DNA of 64,000 nt, taken from Bin55 sp963667455 (GTDB lineage Bacteria > Pseudomonadota > Gammaproteobacteria > Pseudomonadales > Azotimanducaceae). Shown piece after piece: positions 41,436-50,265 of this stretch. The stretch's first letter is position 1, and the number at the start of each line of letters is the position of its first letter. The notes under the pieces are model-generated. The model saw nothing but the letters and a program-made list of their open reading frames with translations, was not told where the DNA came from and did not search any database. Location: positions 62,001 through 126,000 of the forward strand of contig CAXXFR010000026.1 of assembly GCA_963667455.2 (NCBI GenBank). The letters run 5' to 3'. A program made the translations under genes and the position numbers.

Positions 41436-42665
41436 TCAATTGTCAGTTGGGTTCCATATCGGCACAAAAACGGAGGAATATTGGCCTGTGACACCAGCAT
41501 CGTCAGCAATGACCACATCGGGAACGCACACGATTCGGTCCGACTCCATCAATAGTGGCCAACCATCTCTCAACCATGGTGGAATTCCCTTGCTCTGAAA
41601 CAAACTCGTGAGCGATTTCGTCTGCTTGTTAGACCGAATGAACAATTTTGATGGTTCCTCGTGCATTCGATTTGTGAGATGCAACGGCTTTGAACTCTCC
41701 CATCCTCGGGACTCTTGAGTCCAGGTCAAGTGACCATTCGCCAATTCCACTGTTGCTCCCGGGTGCACGGCAATTGGTTCAAACGGTTTTGAATCTCGAA
41801 CCACATACAAGTGATCCCGATAACGTCGAACGGAAGCTCTGGAAGAGACACGGACTTCCGGGCTGGAATCAATTCGGGCGGTCGACTGGCGGATGATCTC
41901 GGCAATTCTCGTTCCAGGCGGATTCTCACCGCAGGCAATCAACCAAGCTCTCACCGATTGTTCATCCAACGAACCCGAAGTCAGCGGCAAAGGACCGGCT
42001 TCGACTTCGGCGAGGCTCGGAACCATCGATTCCGCCAAATGGTTCCGGACATCCGGAAACCGTGACAGCAATTCCGGCAGGAGCTGGTGTCGAATCCAAT
42101 TTCGATCGTTCGAGACATCCTGATTGCTCGGATCCTCGATCCACTGGAGGTCGTGTTGATCCACATATTGGCGCAGAGTCGCACGCGACAACGAAAGCAA
42201 TGGACGCACGATGCTTCCGGCTCCCAGCTTTCGTCTCTCTGGAATACCAATCGGAGCTCGTCCAGTCATCAGCTGCCACAACAGAGTCTCGACAAAGTCG
42301 TCTGCGTGATGGGCGGTGGCCATGACGTCGCCCGTATGTAAGCATGTCTTGAATACGTCGTAGCGCGCCAGTCGAGCTTGATGTTCGGTGTTGCCAGAAG
42401 CCACTGTGACCCGTTCAACTTGAATCGGCACTCCCCAACTCCCCGCAATTGATCGGCACCGATCCGCCCATTTCGCCGAGTCGGGATGTAGAGAGTGATC
42501 GACGTGTACAGCACGACAGTTGTCAGAGCCGTGAACAGCAACCGCAGCGTGAAGCAGCACTGTAGAGTCCATGCCTCCACTGAACGCAACTTGAAAAGTG
42601 GAGTCTGTTGAGAGCTGGAGCGTTCCGAGTGCCTCGGCAACCAGATTGCTAGTGGGCAGATTCAA
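41436..42665 (-). CDS. tilS: tRNA(Ile)-lysidine synthase
   Basis: The 409-residue PP-loop ATPase modifies C34 of tRNA-Ile(CAU) to lysidine so that it reads AUA. It has the PP-loop FSGGMDSTVLLH (usual SGGxDS), HVDHSLHPDS, TAHHADDFVETLLWQL and RPLLSLSRATLRQYV, with a C-terminal substrate-binding region. A gap of about 190 bp separates it from pyrG. It directly follows dnaE; accA, often between them, is absent. Confidence 0.93.
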   Translation of the reverse strand: MNLPTSNLVAEALGTLQLSTDSTFQVAFSGGMDSTVLLHAAVAVHGSDNCRAVHVDHSLHPDSAKWADRCRSIAGSWGVPIQVERVTVASGNTEHQARLARYDVFKTCLHTGDVMATAHHADDFVETLLWQLMTGRAPIGIPERRKLGAGSIVRPLLSLSRATLRQYVDQHDLQWIEDPSNQDVSNDRNWIRHQLLPELLSRFPDVRNHLAESMVPSLAEVEAGPLPLTSGSLDEQSVRAWLIACGENPPGTRIAEIIRQSTARIDSSPEVRVSSRASVRRYRDHLYVVRDSKPFEPIAVHPGATVELANGHLTWTQESRGWESSKPLHLTNRMHEEPSKLFIRSNKQTKSLTSLFQSKGIPPWLRDGWPLLMESDRIVCVPDVVIADDAGVTGQYSSVFVPIWNPTDN

Positions 42666-42680
42666 TCCGATTCAACGGTA

Positions 42681-45600
42681 TCAATAGGAGATACTCACCG
42701 ATTCGACGCCAAACTCCCACTGCAAACGCTCGATGGCCTCGTTGGTGGCATTCAACTGCCACTCTTCGTCAAGTTCCAACGAGCCCGTGTACCCGTTGTT
42801 GGAGTACTGAACGACCACCAGACAGCCGCGAGGCTCGTGCTCCTTGAATTCTTCCTGCAGGCATGCAACCACTCGATCCGCCCCATCCGAATGTGTCACG
42901 TCGATTTGGACTTTCGCTGCATTGCGCATGCGGTACTCAGCGATCGAGTCGATGGACTTTGTTCTGATCCGTCGCTCCTGCGATTCCTCGTCCTTTCTGA
43001 CATTGCACTCGACCACTACAAGATCACCTTCATGGTGCTGGTCCTCGTCCAGCTGGTTTCTTTCGACAAACGCCGTCAACTCGACGGAACCGTGTTCGTC
43101 TTCCAAAACGAGTTCCTGGAGGGTCGCCCCATTGCGGAGCGAACGCGTTCTGACGGTTCTGACAATGCCGGCAACTGTCTGTGTTCCCGATGTAGTTTTC
43201 AGTGTGGCAAGTTCGCCGTGAGTGCACTTTCGACGCAGTTCCTGTCGATACACGCTCATCGGATGTCCGCTGACAAAGAAACCCAATACATCCTTTTCGT
43301 CCGAAAGTGTCTGAACGAGATTGGTCGGCTTGTAGTCGTGTTCCTTCACTTCATCACTTGCCTCGTCGGGAACTCCAATCAAATCATCGAAGGGATTTGC
43401 TTCTTGGATGGCTTTGCCTTCCGCGGCGGCAAGCACAGTGTCCACCTGTGCAAGCAATTTGGGTCGTCCGTCATTGATCGAACTCTCTCCAGCCACACAA
43501 TCGAGAGCTCCACTTCTAATCAACGCTTCCGCTTGCTTGCGGTGATTTCTGCCAAAGCCTGCTCGAGAGCACATGTCGATCATGGATATGAACGGGCCTT
43601 CTTTTCGTGCATTCTCGACGGACTCGGCATGAGATCTGCCGAGCCCCTTAATGGATCCGAGGCCCACTCGAATCGTGTCCTTTTGCGCACTAAAACCGTA
43701 GCGGCTCTCGTTCACGCTAGGCCCTAGCAACGTCACTCCCATTCGTTTCGCTTCAGCCATCAACTCGCAAACGGTCTCGCGGTCCCCCATGTCACATGTA
43801 GCAAGCGATGCGAGGTACTGGGCCGGATAGTGTGTCTTCAGATAGGCGGTCTGGTAGGCAACCACTGCATAGCCGACAGCATGGGCACGATTGAAGGCGT
43901 ACTGCGCGAACTTCTCCATGTCTTCGAAGATCGATGCGGCGATACGCTCCTCGACTCCATTGTCAATGCAACCGGCGACGAACTTCTCCTCCATCTCCTT
44001 CATCACCGACTCGCTCTTCTTGCCCATTGCCTGACGAAGGCGATCGGCTTCACCCATTGAAAAGCCAGCCAATTCGCGACCTACTGTCATGACATCTTCC
44101 TGATACACCATCACGCCGTAGGTCTTCTTCAAGACCGATTCGAGCGTTGGATGCAAGTAGCGAACCTGTTCCTGCCCGTGCTTTCGCTTGACATACTGAT
44201 CAACGACACCTGAATTTAGAGGACCCGGCCTGAACAACGCGAGCAGTGCAACAAGATCCTCCAGACGATCTGGACCAAGGTCTCTCAGGACAGCTCGCAT
44301 TCCGCGAGATTCCAGCTGAAACACGCCGCTTGTCAGTGCTTCCTGCAGCATCTGGTACACCGGAGCATCGTCCAACGGCAATTCGCTAAGCAACAGGGGC
44401 GGTTCATTCGACTTGGCACGCTCGAGATTGACTGCTTCGCATGCATGCGCCAACGCTGTGACAGTCTTCAGACCAAGAAAATCAAACTTGACCACTCCAA
44501 TTTCTTCGATGTCTTGTTTATCAAGCTGCGAAATCAACTCGCCCGAGGCGTGCTCTCGATAGACAGGCACGATTGCATCAAGCTGCTCTGGAGTAATGAC
44601 AATTCCACCCGGATGCTTGCCCATGTTGCGAACCAGACCTTCCAAACGCAGGCTGCGATTCATCACTTCGCGAATGTCTTCGTCCGATTGCATCTTCTGC
44701 CCTAGTTCGTCCACTTCGTCAAGGGCATCGGGAAGTGTCACTCCCAATCGATCCGGAATCAGCTGAACGATGGACTCACCGGTCGCGAAGCCTTTTCCGT
44801 GCACTCGTGTGACGTCGCGAACTACAGCCTTGGCGGCAAGCGTTCCGAAAGTGACGATTTGTCCGACGGAGTTCTCTCCGTAGACGTCGGTGACATAGCG
44901 AATCACCTCGCCGCGTCGATGCATGCAGAAATCAATGTCGAAGTCGGGTAGCGAAACGCGTTCGGGATTCAGCAACCGTTCGAACATCAAGTCGTGTTCG
45001 ATCGGATCGATTTCAGTGATTCCCAGCACAAAGGCAACCAACGAGGCAGAGCCAGAACCTCGTCCGGGTCCCACCGGTATGTTCTGTTTCTTCGCCCAAC
45101 GAACGAAGTCGGCCACAATCAAGAAGTACCCGGCGTACTCCATCTCAACGATGATCTTCAGTTCCTTGTCCAATCGGGCTTGATAGACGTCGCTACCAGC
45201 ATGTTGCTTGCCGATGGAATCAAATCTCTCAAGCAACTCTGTCATTTGCTCATTGGATGTAGTGCGCAAAATCTCAGCGGGCGACTGATCGCTTTGGGTC
45301 TTGTAGAGCGGCAGGTGGTGCCCCGCGTCTACCTTGACAGTGCAACGAGTTGCAATTTCCGCAGCATTGTCGATCGCATCGGGGATATCCTCAAACAGCT
45401 CTCTCATCTCGTCTGCCGAGCGAAGATATTGGTGCTCCGTATATTCCGTGCTATGCGTACCGTCGCCCTTGCGTTGCCTGTGAGCAATGCAGTATCGAGT
45501 CTCATGCGCGTCAAAATCCTCTCGGTCGATGAAGCGCACATCGTTCGTCGCCACCACAGGAAGCTGCAGTTCGTCTGCAAACGGAATGACCTTGGCCTGG

Positions 45601-46124
45601 TAGGCATCTTCCCTGGGTTTGCCGAGACGGGTCAGTTCGATGTAGAAGCGATCTCCAAACGTTTGCTTGTACATCTCCGCCAATCGGACCGCCTGGTCGG
45701 TCTCCTCGGTCAGCAGCAATCTGCCGATCAATCCTTCAGTGCCACTTGAAAGGACAATTAGCCCCTCGTGATTGGCAAACAAACACTCGGTCGTGATGCA
45801 GCGATACGCAACATCGTTCGAGTAGGCAAACGACATCAGATTGCGAATGTTGGCAAGTCCTGTCTCGTCCTTGGCCAACAACATCAGCCGATCATTCATC
45901 TCGGGCGCATCCGCCACTCGCATGTCCACACCAAAGATGGGCTTTACCCCCTCGTCGCGAAGAAGTTTTTGTGCCTTCCACAACGCGAACAGATTGCAAT
46001 CGTCCGTGATAGCTACGGTGTTCATGCCGCGTTCGCGAGTTTTTCGCGCGAGTTCATTGAGGCGAATTGTGCTGTCGACTATCGAATACTGGGTGTGTAG
46101 CGACAGATGGGCAAATTCAGTCAT
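42681..46124 (-). CDS. dnaE: DNA polymerase III alpha subunit
   Basis: The 1147-residue replicative polymerase has an N-terminal PHP domain (HLSLHTQYSIVDS), the catalytic PDFDIDFCMHRR near residue 400 with two active-site Asp residues, GPGRGSGSASLVAFVLGI, MVYQEDVMT, FNRAHAVGYAVVAYQTAYLK and a C-terminal OB-fold/tau-binding region (TVAGIVRTVRTR). Length is normal. It follows rnhB by 11 bases. Confidence 0.98.
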   Translation of the reverse strand: MTEFAHLSLHTQYSIVDSTIRLNELARKTRERGMNTVAITDDCNLFALWKAQKLLRDEGVKPIFGVDMRVADAPEMNDRLMLLAKDETGLANIRNLMSFAYSNDVAYRCITTECLFANHEGLIVLSSGTEGLIGRLLLTEETDQAVRLAEMYKQTFGDRFYIELTRLGKPREDAYQAKVIPFADELQLPVVATNDVRFIDREDFDAHETRYCIAHRQRKGDGTHSTEYTEHQYLRSADEMRELFEDIPDAIDNAAEIATRCTVKVDAGHHLPLYKTQSDQSPAEILRTTSNEQMTELLERFDSIGKQHAGSDVYQARLDKELKIIVEMEYAGYFLIVADFVRWAKKQNIPVGPGRGSGSASLVAFVLGITEIDPIEHDLMFERLLNPERVSLPDFDIDFCMHRRGEVIRYVTDVYGENSVGQIVTFGTLAAKAVVRDVTRVHGKGFATGESIVQLIPDRLGVTLPDALDEVDELGQKMQSDEDIREVMNRSLRLEGLVRNMGKHPGGIVITPEQLDAIVPVYREHASGELISQLDKQDIEEIGVVKFDFLGLKTVTALAHACEAVNLERAKSNEPPLLLSELPLDDAPVYQMLQEALTSGVFQLESRGMRAVLRDLGPDRLEDLVALLALFRPGPLNSGVVDQYVKRKHGQEQVRYLHPTLESVLKKTYGVMVYQEDVMTVGRELAGFSMGEADRLRQAMGKKSESVMKEMEEKFVAGCIDNGVEERIAASIFEDMEKFAQYAFNRAHAVGYAVVAYQTAYLKTHYPAQYLASLATCDMGDRETVCELMAEAKRMGVTLLGPSVNESRYGFSAQKDTIRVGLGSIKGLGRSHAESVENARKEGPFISMIDMCSRAGFGRNHRKQAEALIRSGALDCVAGESSINDGRPKLLAQVDTVLAAAEGKAIQEANPFDDLIGVPDEASDEVKEHDYKPTNLVQTLSDEKDVLGFFVSGHPMSVYRQELRRKCTHGELATLKTTSGTQTVAGIVRTVRTRSLRNGATLQELVLEDEHGSVELTAFVERNQLDEDQHHEGDLVVVECNVRKDEESQERRIRTKSIDSIAEYRMRNAAKVQIDVTHSDGADRVVACLQEEFKEHEPRGCLVVVQYSNNGYTGSLELDEEWQLNATNEAIERLQWEFGVESVSISY

Positions 46125-46135
46125 TGACTACCTAG

Positions 46136-46777
46136 TTAGAAGAGTTCCCTAGCCTCCGGTCGATTCATCAGGGATTCCGTTACCGGACGAAAAGACCGGC
46201 GGTGAATCGGGCACGGACCATGTCTTTCCAGTGCTTCCAAGTGCTGGTTCGTGGGATAACCCTTGTTGAGATCAAACCCATACTCAGGATAGAGTTCCGC
46301 AGCTCGAATCATTTCGTCGTCCCGCACCACTTTGGCAATTATCGAAGCCGCGCCAATGGAATCAACCTTTGCATCGCCTTTGACGATTGTTACCACGGGG
46401 CAACTCAAGGAAGGAGCGATGTTGCCATCCACCAACGCGATGTCGATTGCGATCTCGATTTGATCCACCGCTCGTTCCATAGCTCGCAACGAAGCACGAA
46501 GAATGTTGAGCTGATCAATTTCGTCCGGCTCGCAACGACCAATCGACCATGCCAATGCGTTCGTGCGAATCGACTCTGCAAGAGTCATTCGTTGTTGCGC
46601 TGTCAGCTGCTTCGAGTCCCTTATTCCATCAGTCGGTCGAGAACCATCCAGCACAACAGCCGCTGCAATCACTGGTCCGGCTAACGGCCCCCGCCCGACT
46701 TCGTCGACTCCGCATGCAGTCTGGTTCTGAATCCAGTCCGCCTCTCCGACCAAGTCCTGTTCCAAGTCGCTCACCAT
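46136..46777 (-). CDS. rnhB: Ribonuclease HII
   Basis: The 213-residue enzyme removes ribonucleotides from DNA. GVDEVGRGPLAGPVIAAAVVLD holds the Asp-Glu pair of the active site; RDSKQLTAQQR, DAKVDSIGAASIIAKVVRD and GYPTNQHLEAL are the other family motifs. It lies eight bases after lpxB and upstream of dnaE. Confidence 0.96.
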   Translation of the reverse strand: MVSDLEQDLVGEADWIQNQTACGVDEVGRGPLAGPVIAAAVVLDGSRPTDGIRDSKQLTAQQRMTLAESIRTNALAWSIGRCEPDEIDQLNILRASLRAMERAVDQIEIAIDIALVDGNIAPSLSCPVVTIVKGDAKVDSIGAASIIAKVVRDDEMIRAAELYPEYGFDLNKGYPTNQHLEALERHGPCPIHRRSFRPVTESLMNRPEARELF

Positions 46778-46784
46778 TCGACAA

Positions 46785-47930
46785 TCAACGCAGAAGCTTC
46801 AACACCGCTTCCGCAGCACGCGAAGAAGCATTGTGACGCAAGGAACGATGCAACCTATTGCACTCGTCAACGTATTCGCTACTCGATCTTGAACGATTCA
46901 GTTCGTTGCAGAGAGCGACAGCCAAAGTCTCGGGATTCGCCTCTTGCTGCAAGAGTTCGGGAACAAAGGCTCGCTGGGTGAGAATGTTCGGAAGAGCAAC
47001 CCATTGGGTGTGCAGAACGGAGCGGATCAAGGCGTAGGTGATCCCACCGGTTCGATAGGCAACCACCATCGGAATTTGCATCAACATTGCCTCGAGAGTG
47101 CTGGTTCCCGACTTTACCAAGGCTGCATCGCATGCTGCGAAAACATCGACCGATGGAGTGGTGAGAACTCGAACGTCCAGATTCGCAAAGTTGCGGCATT
47201 GTTCCACCATTGCGCTTGCCGCTCGTTCATGAGCACAGGGGACGACAAAAACGCAATCTCCTTCAGTCAACAGCTGAATTCGCTCCGCAGCCCGAAGAAA
47301 CAATCGTGCGTGGGACTTGATCTCGGAGTTTCGGCTACCCGGCAACAAGGCAATGACGGATGCCGAGCTACGGATCGAGAATTCTTGGCATGCGAACGAG
47401 CGCGCCTTGGCTCGATCTGTCTCGATCGGAATTTGATCAGCGAGCGGGTGGCCCACAAAGACAGCTTCTACAGCCGATTCCTTGTAGAACTCCACTTCGA
47501 AGGGAAACAGTGTCAGCAGCAAATCGGTGGACCGCTCAATCTTGGTGATTCGGTTTCTGCGCCATGCGTACACCGAAGGACTGACATAATGGCAGGTGGG
47601 TATACCAAGAGCCTTCAATCGCTTCTCAATCATGAAGTTGAATACGTTGAAGTCAACTCCGATCATCACATCGACATTCGCGAGACCCTCGACGAGAGTA
47701 CGAAGCAATCGGAACAATTGAGGGATGCGTATAAGCGGCTCGACAAATCCATTCATCGATAACGCATCGATGGTTTCGAGCGGATTCAGTCCCTCGTTCA
47801 ACATTCGGTCGCCGCCTACGCCGCGAAACGTGGCGTCCGGCAGATGTTGCTTCAAAGAGGCCATCAGCTCTGCGCCAAGCTGATCGCCGGACTTCTCCCC
47901 TGCAACGATTCCGATATTCGCAACGCTCAC
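46785..47930 (-). CDS. lpxB: Lipid-A-disaccharide synthase
   Basis: The 381-residue GT-B glycosyltransferase joins UDP-2,3-diacylglucosamine and lipid X. It shows IVAGEKSGDQLGAELM, FRGVGGDRML, GVDFNVFNFMI, HYVSPSVYAWRRNRI, LLPGSRNSEI and VKSGTSTLEAML. It normally follows lpxA; here fabZ is directly upstream with 124 bp between. Confidence 0.96.
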   Translation of the reverse strand: MSVANIGIVAGEKSGDQLGAELMASLKQHLPDATFRGVGGDRMLNEGLNPLETIDALSMNGFVEPLIRIPQLFRLLRTLVEGLANVDVMIGVDFNVFNFMIEKRLKALGIPTCHYVSPSVYAWRRNRITKIERSTDLLLTLFPFEVEFYKESAVEAVFVGHPLADQIPIETDRAKARSFACQEFSIRSSASVIALLPGSRNSEIKSHARLFLRAAERIQLLTEGDCVFVVPCAHERAASAMVEQCRNFANLDVRVLTTPSVDVFAACDAALVKSGTSTLEAMLMQIPMVVAYRTGGITYALIRSVLHTQWVALPNILTQRAFVPELLQQEANPETLAVALCNELNRSRSSSEYVDECNRLHRSLRHNASSRAAEAVLKLLR

Positions 47931-48054
47931 CTATGTCTCCAACGGTTAGAGACAACTGGCTAACAAGTATCGCAGAATCAACGGCTTGAGTTGATCGGGA
48001 AGTGTTGGCTGGGATGTCAGGCGTGTCGATTCAGCCCACGGAGCGGCTATTCGA

Positions 48055-48522
48055 TCAGCCGATTGGCTCCAATTCGTTGCCGCGCCCTGCGACCAGCAAC
48101 TCCGAGGAACAAGCGAGTTCTTCCTCGACAAACGCCGTGCATTGGAACTTCACAAGCTCTCGCCGTTCTTGCAGTACCTCAGAACGCATGCGCAAGACAT
48201 CGCCAGGAACCACCGGACGCTTGAACCGGGTCTTGTCGGTGCCTGCCAAATAGTAGAGGTAACCATCCATAGCCGGTTTGATTCCACGTGTATACGACGC
48301 GAGAACACCAGAAATCTGTGCCAAGGCTTCGACAATGAGTAAGCCGGGCATTATGGGACGTGAAGGGAAGTGTCCGGTGAAGAACGGTTCATTCACCGTG
48401 ACATTCTTGATCCCGATGATGTGGCCGCCTTTCTCTATCTCCAGAACTCGGTCCACCATCAAGAATGGATAACGATGCGGTAAGTACTGCCGCAACTCGT
48501 TAATGTCCATTACTGTTTCCAT
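48055..48522 (-). CDS. fabZ: 3-hydroxyacyl-ACP dehydratase FabZ
   Basis: The 155-residue hot-dog-fold enzyme dehydrates 3-hydroxyacyl-ACP in fatty-acid synthesis. LPHRYPFLMVDRVLEI holds the catalytic His and FFTGHFPSRPIMPGLLIVEALAQ the catalytic Glu. The frame starts at ATG 48522 or 12 bases later (MDINELRQYL). It begins three bases after lpxD. The 124 bp downstream, where lpxA would normally start, contain no LpxA sequence. Confidence 0.96.
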   Translation of the reverse strand: METVMDINELRQYLPHRYPFLMVDRVLEIEKGGHIIGIKNVTVNEPFFTGHFPSRPIMPGLLIVEALAQISGVLASYTRGIKPAMDGYLYYLAGTDKTRFKRPVVPGDVLRMRSEVLQERRELVKFQCTAFVEEELACSSELLVAGRGNELEPIG

Positions 48523-48524
48523 GG

Positions 48525-49565
48525 TTAGCTATTCGAGCTCGACTTGGATTCCAATTGCCTCTCCAGCTTGGCGATCCGCTTGGCCAAACTGTCCAGTTCC
48601 GTCAATCGCATCATATTACGCCGCCAGCTTCGGATCGGCGTGTGCAGAGTGGCTCCTTGATATTGGCCGGGTTCGTCGATCGATCGACTGACGTAGGTCA
48701 TGGCACCAATTTGAGAACCGTCGGCTATCGTCAACGGTCCGGTGCCGGCAACCCCAACTCCGCCCGCAATCACGCAGTGCTTGCCAATCGTGACGCTACC
48801 TCCTAGTCCGGCGCAACCACACAGTATTGAATGAGCACCAACAATGCAATTGTGACCAATGTGCACCTGATCGTCTAGCTTAACGCCATCTTCAATGATG
48901 GTGTCGTCGATCGCTCCTCGATCAATCGTGTTTGACGCTCCGACGACGACATCGTTGCCGATCCGCACTCCTCCGACCTGGGCGATGGGTTCCAGCCTTC
49001 CTTGTGCATCCGGAGCGAACCCAAATCCGTCAGCTCCAATCACAGAGTTCGCATGAATCAAACAACGCCGTCCCACATCGACACCGTGATAGATGAAGAC
49101 CGATCCCATGATCACCGTATCGGCGCCGATACGACTGTTGGATCCAATGTGGCTGCAGGCACCGATCTCGACTCGATCCTCGACAACCGCATCCGACTCG
49201 ACAACCACCCAGGGACCGATTCTCACATCGTCGCCGATCTTGGCGTCAGCATGGACTTCGGCTTTCTCGCTGATGCCCGCAGGCACGCGCGGACGTTTGT
49301 CGAAGAGCTGTGAGGCCTTTGCAAATCCCAAAGCGGGATTGGGAACGACCAACGCGGCGACCCGACAGTGATTCGCATCTTGTTCGGCGAGAACTACGGC
49401 CGAAGCTTGCGTTGTCTCAAGAAAAGGCCGATATTGGGGACTGGATAGGTGTGTGAGGTCGCCTTGGCGACCTGTTCGTATCGACCCGAGACGTTCTATA
49501 GAGGTTTCTGGGTCTCCGACAACCTTCGCTCCGATGTGTTGGGCGATCTCCCGTAGCGCGTACAC
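48525..49565 (-). CDS. lpxD: UDP-3-O-acylglucosamine N-acyltransferase
   Basis: The 346-residue enzyme adds the N-linked hydroxyacyl chain in lipid A synthesis. The N-terminal uridine-binding domain (to about 100) precedes a left-handed beta-helix of hexapeptide repeats (AKIGDDVRIGPWVVVESDAV onwards), with the active-site GHNCIVGAHS (His in DDQVHIGHN) and a C-terminal helix RMRL-like end (MMRLTELDSLAKRIAKLERQ). Start is GTG at 49565, 18 bases after skp. Confidence 0.95.
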   Translation of the reverse strand: MYALREIAQHIGAKVVGDPETSIERLGSIRTGRQGDLTHLSSPQYRPFLETTQASAVVLAEQDANHCRVAALVVPNPALGFAKASQLFDKRPRVPAGISEKAEVHADAKIGDDVRIGPWVVVESDAVVEDRVEIGACSHIGSNSRIGADTVIMGSVFIYHGVDVGRRCLIHANSVIGADGFGFAPDAQGRLEPIAQVGGVRIGNDVVVGASNTIDRGAIDDTIIEDGVKLDDQVHIGHNCIVGAHSILCGCAGLGGSVTIGKHCVIAGGVGVAGTGPLTIADGSQIGAMTYVSRSIDEPGQYQGATLHTPIRSWRRNMMRLTELDSLAKRIAKLERQLESKSSSNS

Positions 49566-49582
49566 CGACCCAAAGCCAATCT

Positions 49583-50152
49583 CTAGCCCTCTACGTCCTC
49601 AGTTTCTTCGGTTTCCCCAGTGGGAGGAATCACTTCCCCTTGACGGTCATTCAGCTGTTCCGTGACTTTGCGCGTAATGTCGTGCTTAGGATTGACGTAG
49701 AGATGAACCTGGGGATTCCAGTTGATAACCATGTCGTAGCCTTCAATTTCTATCAGGTCGTTCAACACTGCGTTGAACTTTGGCGCAAGCTCCTGGAACA
49801 ATCGATTTCGCTCGTCGTTCGCCCTCCTCGACAACCGATCCAGACCATACTGAAGGTCGAGCTGCTTGTCGTCGATCTGTCGCTGAAGCTCAGCTTTCTC
49901 CTCGTCGGACATGATCTCCGCGTCTTTCGTTGCACGGTCTCGCAACCCGTTCATTTCGTCTTGCAGTTCGCGTAGTCGGTCTTGCTCTGGCACAAGTTCT
50001 TCTTCGATCTTCTTGATCTCCACCTGCGCCTCTTCGCTTTCGAAGACGGCTTGAGTCGCGTTGACAACGGCGATCTTGAGCTGACCGTATGCGGATGCCG
50101 CTACCAACGCAAACAACGCCAAAGCAAGGAATTGGAATAGACGAGAATTCAT
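49583..50152 (-). CDS. skp: OmpH/Skp-like periplasmic chaperone
   Basis: The 189-residue protein has a signal peptide (FLALALFALVAASAYG) and the Skp shape: a beta-core strand KIAVVNATQAVFESEEA, a long charged coiled-coil (about 45-120) and a second core strand GYDMVINWNPQVHLYV. Skp escorts outer-membrane proteins to BamA, encoded 114 bp upstream. The acidic tail (PPTGETEETEDVEG) is longer than in E. coli Skp. Confidence 0.9.
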   Translation of the reverse strand: MNSRLFQFLALALFALVAASAYGQLKIAVVNATQAVFESEEAQVEIKKIEEELVPEQDRLRELQDEMNGLRDRATKDAEIMSDEEKAELQRQIDDKQLDLQYGLDRLSRRANDERNRLFQELAPKFNAVLNDLIEIEGYDMVINWNPQVHLYVNPKHDITRKVTEQLNDRQGEVIPPTGETEETEDVEG

Positions 50153-50265
50153 GACTGCTCCTGTGTGGTCGCTGCGCTGAGATTCACGGTGGGACAGGCA
50201 ACGGTTGGTGCGAATTATAAGTGCGACTGACTAGCGAAATCCGTATGGACTACAGTACCGAACGC

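Noticed and set aside
47946..48131. 61-codon minus-strand frame between fabZ and lpxB, checked as an lpxA remnant
   Set aside because: No hexapeptide repeats or LpxA C-terminal pattern; mostly overlaps the fabZ end in another frame.
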